In this document: piece by piece, positions 4,875 to 8,576 of the stretch
How the letters are laid out: every line of letters begins with the position of its first letter
How positions within the stretch are numbered: position 1 is the first letter of the stretch
Assembly: GCA_031278315.1 (NCBI GenBank)
Contig: JAITKS010000426.1
Location: forward strand, 1 to 8,576
Direction of reading: 5' to 3'
Source of the DNA: Planctomycetaceae bacterium
GTDB taxonomy: Bacteria > Planctomycetota > Planctomycetia > Pirellulales > Thermoguttaceae
Length of the DNA: 8,576 nucleotides
The notes under the pieces: model-generated
What the model saw: only the letters and a program-made list of their open reading frames with translations
Database searches by the model: none
What the model was told of the DNA's origin: nothing
Position numbers and translations under genes: made by a program

Positions 4875-5720
4875 ATGTACGACGTACCAATTGGCGTATT
4901 TACCAGTATTGATGCGGGACTTGGTGTTAATTTTGATGTGGTTTGCGAACTCGGTGTGAAGACGATTCAACTTCACACGCCGCGTCGGGAAAGTCGCACA
5001 AATGATTGTGCCTCTGCATTTTTGTATAAATTGAATGAGAATGGCATTAGAATAACGGCAGTATTTCTTGGATTTGAGGGTGAAAGTTATGAGACAATTG
5101 AAATAACTTCGCAAACAGTTGGTTTTGTACCGTCGAAAACGCGGGCGGCGAGATTGGTTGAAGCATTTGAGATATCTGATTTTGCGAAATTGCTTGATGT
5201 AACGTATATCGGGTCGCATATTGGTTTTGTGCCGCATGACAGACGGTCGAGCGAGTATGCAGAAGTCGTTGAGACGATAAGATCGCTTTGTAAATATTTG
5301 CAAAAGAACTCGCAATCACTTATTCTTGAAACGGGTCAGGAATCTGTTCAATTGCTTATAAAATTTATTGAAGACGTTGCGTGTAATAATATTTTTATAA
5401 ATTTTGATCCGGCGAATTTGATTTTGTATGGTATTGGAGAGCCAATTGAGGCGTTAAAGATGGTCGCTAAACGTGTACGAGGTGTACATTGTAAAGATGC
5501 TGTCGCGACAACTGGTACTCCCGGAGTTGATTGGGGACGGGAAGTTCCTTTTGGGCAAGGCGAAGTCAATGCCGAAAAATTTATTAAAACTCTAAAAGAA
5601 ATCGGATACAAAGGTGCTTTAACTATTGAAAGAGAGATACCTGAACAACCGGAACGTCAAAAAGAAGAAATCGGAAATGCAATAAATTTGATAAATTCAA
5701 TTAAAACAAAAATCGAGTAA
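4875..5720 (+). CDS. Sugar phosphate isomerase/epimerase (xylose isomerase-like TIM barrel)
   Basis: The 281-residue product belongs to the AP-endonuclease-2/xylose-isomerase-like family of metal-dependent TIM barrels, which isomerise or epimerise sugars and related polyols in the cytosol. Visible metal and substrate positions are Glu152 in LETGQES, Asp178 in INFDPANLILYG, His205 in VHCKDA (204-209) and Glu252/Glu254 in TIEREI. The stretch PFGQGEV (225-231) is typical of the family. His115 in GSHIGFVP may also line the site. The length is normal. I chose ATG 4875 because TAGGAAAA lies just upstream with an AGGA core eight bases away. An in-frame GTG at 4815 would add 20 unrelated residues. 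The exact substrate cannot be told: the family is large and its members are poorly characterised. It converges with the nucleoside hydrolase gene. I see no clear terminator at 5721-5773. Confidence 0.88.
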   Translation: MYDVPIGVFTSIDAGLGVNFDVVCELGVKTIQLHTPRRESRTNDCASAFLYKLNENGIRITAVFLGFEGESYETIEITSQTVGFVPSKTRAARLVEAFEISDFAKLLDVTYIGSHIGFVPHDRRSSEYAEVVETIRSLCKYLQKNSQSLILETGQESVQLLIKFIEDVACNNIFINFDPANLILYGIGEPIEALKMVAKRVRGVHCKDAVATTGTPGVDWGREVPFGQGEVNAEKFIKTLKEIGYKGALTIEREIPEQPERQKEEIGNAINLINSIKTKIE

Positions 5721-5773
5721 TCTCCATAATCGAGAGACAACTTTGAGAATATCGAATATTAGAGATTAGATTA

Positions 5774-5935
5774 TTTGTAATATATCAGTGAAATTTCTCA
5801 AAGATTTCAAATTCATTTTTTGACTAACCTTATTTTTCACTTTATTTTTCATAAAAATAAGGTTGAAAATAAGGTTGGTTTTAAAAGTCATAAATCAAAA
5901 AAGTTGAAAACAAAAATTCCACTGATATATTACGA
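5774..5935 (+). repeat. Inverted-repeat element, forward copy of 162 bp
   Basis: The left end TTTGTAATATATCAGTGAAA (from 5774) and the right end AAAATTCCACTGATATATTA plus CGA (to 5935) are inverted copies sharing a perfect GTAATATATCAGTG core. The 30 bases at 5772-5801 are identical to 8460-8489. The right half (from about 5861) aligns with 7424-7503 and with 8497-8565. The interior is non-coding and can fold. The terminal repeats together with intergenic placement suggest a MITE-like mobile element or a palindromic intergenic repeat. It starts about 50 bases after the isomerase stop codon. Confidence 0.75.
5826..5877. repeat. Internal hairpin and 12-base tandem duplication in the element
   Basis: AACCTTATTTTT (5826-5837) pairs perfectly with AAAAATAAGGTT (5853-5864). 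AAAATAAGGTTG then repeats exactly (5854-5865 and 5866-5877), so the left arm can pair with either copy. The 104-bp copy at 8462 lacks this segment. It therefore looks like an internal expansion specific to this copy. Confidence 0.65.
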
Positions 5936-5952
5936 TTATTTAATAATCAGTT

Positions 5953-6203
5953 TTTGTAATTAATATAGCCGGTAGAATTTTGTTAAATATGTAAAGAAAC
6001 ACGGACAAAGAAACGCGTACAATCACAGAAAAATCGGAGGGAGAGTGTCTTGACAAAAACGATTCACGGGCGATATGAGAATGTAATTCATATTAAACTC
6101 GTGAATCGTTTTGTTAAGAAAATTAGGTGAAAATGAGATTGGTGAATTAGTGAAAAATGAAATTGAAACTTTTGAGAGATTTCACTGATATACTATAAAA
6201 TTA
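5953..6203 (-). repeat. Inverted-repeat element, reversed copy with enlarged core
   Basis: Bases 6163-6196 (TTGAAACTTTTGAGAGATTT, then CACTGATATACTAT) match the reverse complement of the left end at 5774 in about 29 of 34 positions. Bases 5953-5984 (TTTGTAAT, then GGTAGAATTTTGTT) resemble the reverse complement of the family's right end, more loosely. The copy therefore lies head to head with the one at 5774-5935, only 17 bases away. Its core is larger and includes a long hairpin (6049-6118). Confidence 0.5.
6049..6118. other. Long hairpin between the convergent genes
   Basis: AAAACGATTCACG (6056-6068) pairs perfectly with CGTGAATCGTTTT (6100-6112). With one bulged A, the stem extends outwards to 6049/6118, for about 19 pairs. 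ATATGA/TCATAT (6073-6078, 6088-6093) form an inner stem. It may serve as a bidirectional transcription barrier between the two facing genes, although no T-run follows on either strand. A GGAGGGAG run (6036-6043) followed by a TTG at 6050 opens a 26-codon frame across it. I do not count that frame as a gene. Confidence 0.6.
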
Positions 6204-6226
6204 CGAAAATATGTTACAAAAATTTT

Positions 6227-7183
6227 CTATTGGATAGTTTCTTGTTTTTTATTTGAGGTGTTGTTTAGTAATTTTATTATTTCTTGAATTATCAAGTCTG
6301 TGTCGTTTAGTATTGTTACTGCGTCGATATTTTTTTTCCATTTTGGTTTATTGCGTTGATCAAATACAGTAACTCCTCTTGTTAGTGAATTTGTTGTTTC
6401 GATATCGCATGGCAATTCTTCTGTTTCAGTGAATTTAGGCCGAGTTGCCGCGATATATGTAATTAAATCTTGAATATGTATTCCTTCCATACCGTAGAAT
6501 TGTCTGTATCCTCTAAAGACTGGTAATAGTATATTGCGATAAAATTGTCCTACTTTGTTATCGTTTATTAATTTATCCAAATCGTCTAGTGTAAAAATTA
6601 AATCATCGGTTACATCAAGCGGGACGATTGTTTTCATACATTGCGAGTCTAATACAGTTTTTGCTGCGATTGGATCAGCATAAATATTAAATTCTGCGCA
6701 TGGGGTAACGTTACCATTTCTTGATATTGTTCCGCCTGAAATATAGATATGCCGAACTAGATTAGGTAAATCGGGATCACGAATAAAAGCTCTTGCGATA
6801 TTTGTAAGCGGCCCCAAGCATATAATCATAATGTTTTCGGGATCACTTCGTATTGTGTCGCAAATAACTTTTTCTGCTTGATGTTGCATTCGTAATTCTG
6901 CAACTGGTAATGCAACACCGCAAAGTCCGTCGTTACCGTACAAATGACAAAAATCAAAAGGCAGATCAATATCGGCTGCGGTTCCCATTCCGATACGCGG
7001 TAAACGCGGAGGATCAATAAACTCAATCAATGCTTGTAAGTTCCTTGCAGTTACGGCTGCCGGAACATTACCGCCTACACTTGTTACTGCAACTACTTCA
7101 ACTGCAGAGTCGAATATCATCGCGCAAAATGCTAATGCATCTATTACACCCGGATCAATATCTAACAAAACTTTTTTTGGCAT
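6227..7183 (-). CDS. Inosine/uridine-preferring nucleoside hydrolase family protein
   Basis: The 318-residue protein has the nucleoside hydrolase fold. These enzymes use a bound calcium ion to cleave ribonucleosides to base and ribose in purine and pyrimidine salvage. Using the ATG at 7183, family landmarks are DIDPGVIDA (8-16) with Asp8, Asp10 and Asp15, Asn39 in GGNV, CLGPLTN (122-128) with the calcium-binding Thr127, AEFNIYADP (163-171) with Glu164 and Asn166, and Asp239 near the C-terminus. Two positions are odd. The normal DD pair of the first motif is Ile-Asp (Ile14), removing an acidic residue that contacts ribose in known structures. The His usually preceding the last Asp is Gln238. 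Calcium ligands look intact but substrate choice or activity may have changed. An AGGGAAA box lies ten bases upstream of the ATG; a TTG at 7189 is an alternative start. It lies 332 bases downstream of purC on the same strand. Confidence 0.87.
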   Translation of the reverse strand: MPKKVLLDIDPGVIDALAFCAMIFDSAVEVVAVTSVGGNVPAAVTARNLQALIEFIDPPRLPRIGMGTAADIDLPFDFCHLYGNDGLCGVALPVAELRMQHQAEKVICDTIRSDPENIMIICLGPLTNIARAFIRDPDLPNLVRHIYISGGTISRNGNVTPCAEFNIYADPIAAKTVLDSQCMKTIVPLDVTDDLIFTLDDLDKLINDNKVGQFYRNILLPVFRGYRQFYGMEGIHIQDLITYIAATRPKFTETEELPCDIETTNSLTRGVTVFDQRNKPKWKKNIDAVTILNDTDLIIQEIIKLLNNTSNKKQETIQ

Positions 7184-7515
7184 TGACAAATTTCCCTAAT
7201 AATTTTTTATTTAGAATTAAAAATTTCGGCAATATTTCGAAGGCGGATCATACGTAGTGTGATTGACTTCTTATGTTATTGCGGATTGTTTCTACATGAC
7301 GAATTTGTGTACAATTTTTGACTCGAAAACAAGTTGTATTGACTAAAAACTATTGCAACTTTTATTGACAATATTGTAAATTACGAAAAATAAAAAACGA
7401 ATTTAAAAGTACAAAATGAATAAGATTGAAAATAAGTTAGTTTAAAATTTATAATTTCAAAAAAGTTGAAAAATAAAAATTCTACTGATACTGATATATT
7501 ATTTTTTTAACTTGT
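7184..7515. other. Gap between purC and the nucleoside hydrolase gene
   Basis: I see no gene in these 332 bases. The purC-proximal part (7424-7503) is an element copy. The remainder (7184-7423) is A+T-rich, with TTGACT/TTGACA hexamers on the plus strand (near 7318, 7339 and 7366) that face away from the hydrolase gene. I could not find a convincing minus-strand promoter for it or a terminator for purC. Co-transcription of purC and the hydrolase is possible but unproven. Confidence 0.4.
7424..7503 (+). repeat. Right half of the inverted-repeat element beside the purC 3' end
   Basis: This runs from GATTGAAAATAAGTTAG through AAAAAAGTTGAAAAATAAA to AAAATTCTACTGATACTGAT plus ATATTA. It aligns with 5861-5935 and 8497-8565. 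The end carries a small tandem duplication (CTGATA twice, 7485-7496). A clear left end is missing, although TTGTAAATTACG near 7376-7385 is loosely similar. The repeat ends about a dozen bases from the purC stop codon, so it lies in the 3' end of that transcript. Confidence 0.6.
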
Positions 7516-8421
7516 CTAACTTATAAAATCAGAATCTGTCAAGACCTTAAACGCTTCAATATATTTCTCTCTTGTTTTCATAACGATGTTATCAGGTAAT
7601 TCGGGCGGCGGGCTGTTTTTATCCCATCCGCTGTTTGTCAACCAATCGCGGACAAATTGTTTGTCATAAGATGGTTGACTTTTGCCGATTTCGTATGTAT
7701 CTAAATTCCAAAAGCGTGAGCTGTCCGGGGTGAGAAATTCGTCGATAATGAGTAATTCATCCTTTGAAAAACCGAATTCGAATTTTGTATCAGCGATTAT
7801 TATTTTACGTTTTAGTGCATATTCACTAGCTGCTTGAAACGCTTTAATTGATAATGTTTTTACGGCAATTGCAGTATTTTCGCCGACAATTTTTATAGCT
7901 TGATCGAAAGTAATGTTCTCATCGTGTCCTGTTTGTGCTTTAGTAGAGGGAGTAAAAATTGGTTCTGGTAAACGTTGATTTTCGAGTAATCCTTTTGGCA
8001 ATTTTATTCCGCAGATTTCGCCTGTTGAGCGATATTCTTTCCATGCTGATCCTGCTAAATAGCCTCTAACGACGCATTCAATCGGCACTGTTTTACATTT
8101 AATACCTAAAGTCGAGCGGCCCGCAAAAATAGACAAGTCGGTTCCTGAAGGAAACGGCATCCGTGAAACATCTGTTTCCAGTGCATAATGACGGATTCCT
8201 AATTTCTCAAACCAAAACATTGACATTTGATTTAATATCTTACCTTTATCTGGGATTCCTGTCGGCAATATCCAATCAAATGCACTTATTCTGTCGGTGC
8301 ATACGAGCAGCAACAAATTGCCGTCGAATTCATAAATATCGCGAACCTTACCATGTTTAGGTTTGCAACCGGAAATTTCTGTTTTTAGTATTACTTTTTT
8401 TGTATTTATATTTGTACTCAT
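7516..8421 (-). CDS. purC: Phosphoribosylaminoimidazole-succinocarboxamide synthase (SAICAR synthetase)
   Basis: PurC joins aspartate to CAIR using ATP, giving SAICAR in de novo purine synthesis in the cytosol. The 301-residue product is the longer PurC form (many bacterial ones are about 240). Signatures in order are GKVRDIY (24-30) in the ATP-binding lobe, DRISAFD (43-49), GIPDKG (55-60), PIECVVRGYLAGS (113-125), which fits the first SAICAR synthetase signature, PEPIFTPSTKAQTGHDENIT (152-171), the second signature IADTKFEFG (209-217) and DEFLTPDSSRFW (227-238). All look intact. The ATG at 8421 gives a normal N-terminus. No Shine-Dalgarno is visible upstream. The gene is flanked by element copies at 7424-7503 and 8462-8565, so its promoter may overlap the upstream copy. 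The nucleoside hydrolase gene lies downstream on the same strand. Confidence 0.97.
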   Translation of the reverse strand: MSTNINTKKVILKTEISGCKPKHGKVRDIYEFDGNLLLLVCTDRISAFDWILPTGIPDKGKILNQMSMFWFEKLGIRHYALETDVSRMPFPSGTDLSIFAGRSTLGIKCKTVPIECVVRGYLAGSAWKEYRSTGEICGIKLPKGLLENQRLPEPIFTPSTKAQTGHDENITFDQAIKIVGENTAIAVKTLSIKAFQAASEYALKRKIIIADTKFEFGFSKDELLIIDEFLTPDSSRFWNLDTYEIGKSQPSYDKQFVRDWLTNSGWDKNSPPPELPDNIVMKTREKYIEAFKVLTDSDFIS

Positions 8422-8461
8422 TTTAAATTTTGTAAATATACGAGTGGAATATTTTAAACTA

Positions 8462-8565
8462 TTTGTAATATATCAGTGAAATTTCTCAAGGGTTTTAAGA
8501 TTAGTTTTAAAATTCATAATTCTTAAAAAGGTTGAAAAACAAATATTCTACTGAATTTATTACAA
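8462..8565 (+). repeat. Inverted-repeat element, compact 104-bp copy upstream of purC
   Basis: The left end is identical to the one at 5774 for 30 bases (8460-8489 against 5772-5801). The right end, AAATATTCTACTGAATTTAT then TACAAG, is its approximate inverse. The interior (ATTAGTTTTAAAATTCATAA and onward) matches the right half of the other copies. This is the shortest complete copy and perhaps the basic unit. It ends about 40 bases from the purC start codon, so minus-strand transcription of purC would begin in or next to it. TA dinucleotides flank both ends, which may be a target duplication. Confidence 0.75.
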
Positions 8566-8576
8566 GTAAATTAGTC

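Noticed and set aside
4734..5315. Minus-strand open frame of 193 codons
   Set aside because: It is antisense to the isomerase gene, which has clear family motifs. The frame has no recognisable domain.
5047..5611. Two further minus-strand frames across the isomerase gene
   Set aside because: Both are antisense to conserved coding sequence and show no family features.
7030..7257. Plus-strand Leu-rich frame of 75 codons
   Set aside because: It is antisense to the start of the nucleoside hydrolase gene. The Leu/Gln richness reflects the opposite strand's codons.

Overview
The window is A+T-rich chromosomal DNA, roughly two thirds or more A+T by eye, with long non-coding gaps and the standard genetic code. 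The genes are bacterial. A 300-residue PurC, a xylose-isomerase-like sugar phosphate isomerase/epimerase and a short-signal Asn/Pro-rich lipoprotein would suit a Planctomycetota or related PVC-group bacterium. That assignment is a weak inference, since no rRNA or other strong marker is present. Most genes have poor or no Shine-Dalgarno sequence, so the few good ones stand out.

Layout. Bases 1-476 hold repeat fragments and hairpins. rdgB, an ITP/XTP pyrophosphatase, is at 477-1085 (+). A gap of about 820 bp follows. It contains a repeat end, a near-consensus promoter with no recognised gene, and a possible 56-residue membrane peptide. An Asn/Pro-rich lipoprotein is at 1903-2772 (+), followed by a textbook terminator. 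A second gene-poor gap (2873-3402) leads to an Rpn-family nuclease at 3403-4662 (+), which contains a probable separately translated C-terminal protein at 4336-4662. A sugar phosphate isomerase/epimerase is at 4875-5720 (+). It converges on a nucleoside hydrolase at 6227-7183 (-), and the space between them is filled by two copies of an inverted-repeat element facing opposite ways. purC (7516-8421, -) lies upstream of the hydrolase on the same strand. Element copies sit on both sides of purC.

The most interesting system is the Rpn locus. Inside the nuclease gene, the best ribosome binding site of the window (AAAGGAGA) is correctly spaced before an in-frame ATG. That ATG lies just upstream of eight four-residue repeats. 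This is the architecture described for Rpn toxin-antitoxin phage defence, in which the full-length nuclease (RpnL) is inhibited by its own separately translated C-terminal domain (RpnS).

The second theme is an unnamed family of short, A+T-rich, non-coding elements with terminal inverted repeats (core GTAATATATCAGTG). There are at least four substantial copies and several end fragments, all between genes, so it looks like a MITE or an intergenic palindromic family.

Three genes touch purine metabolism: rdgB cleans up deaminated purine triphosphates, the nucleoside hydrolase is a salvage-type enzyme, and purC works in de novo synthesis. They do not form an operon. The hydrolase carries two substitutions at normally conserved active-site positions, so its real activity is open.
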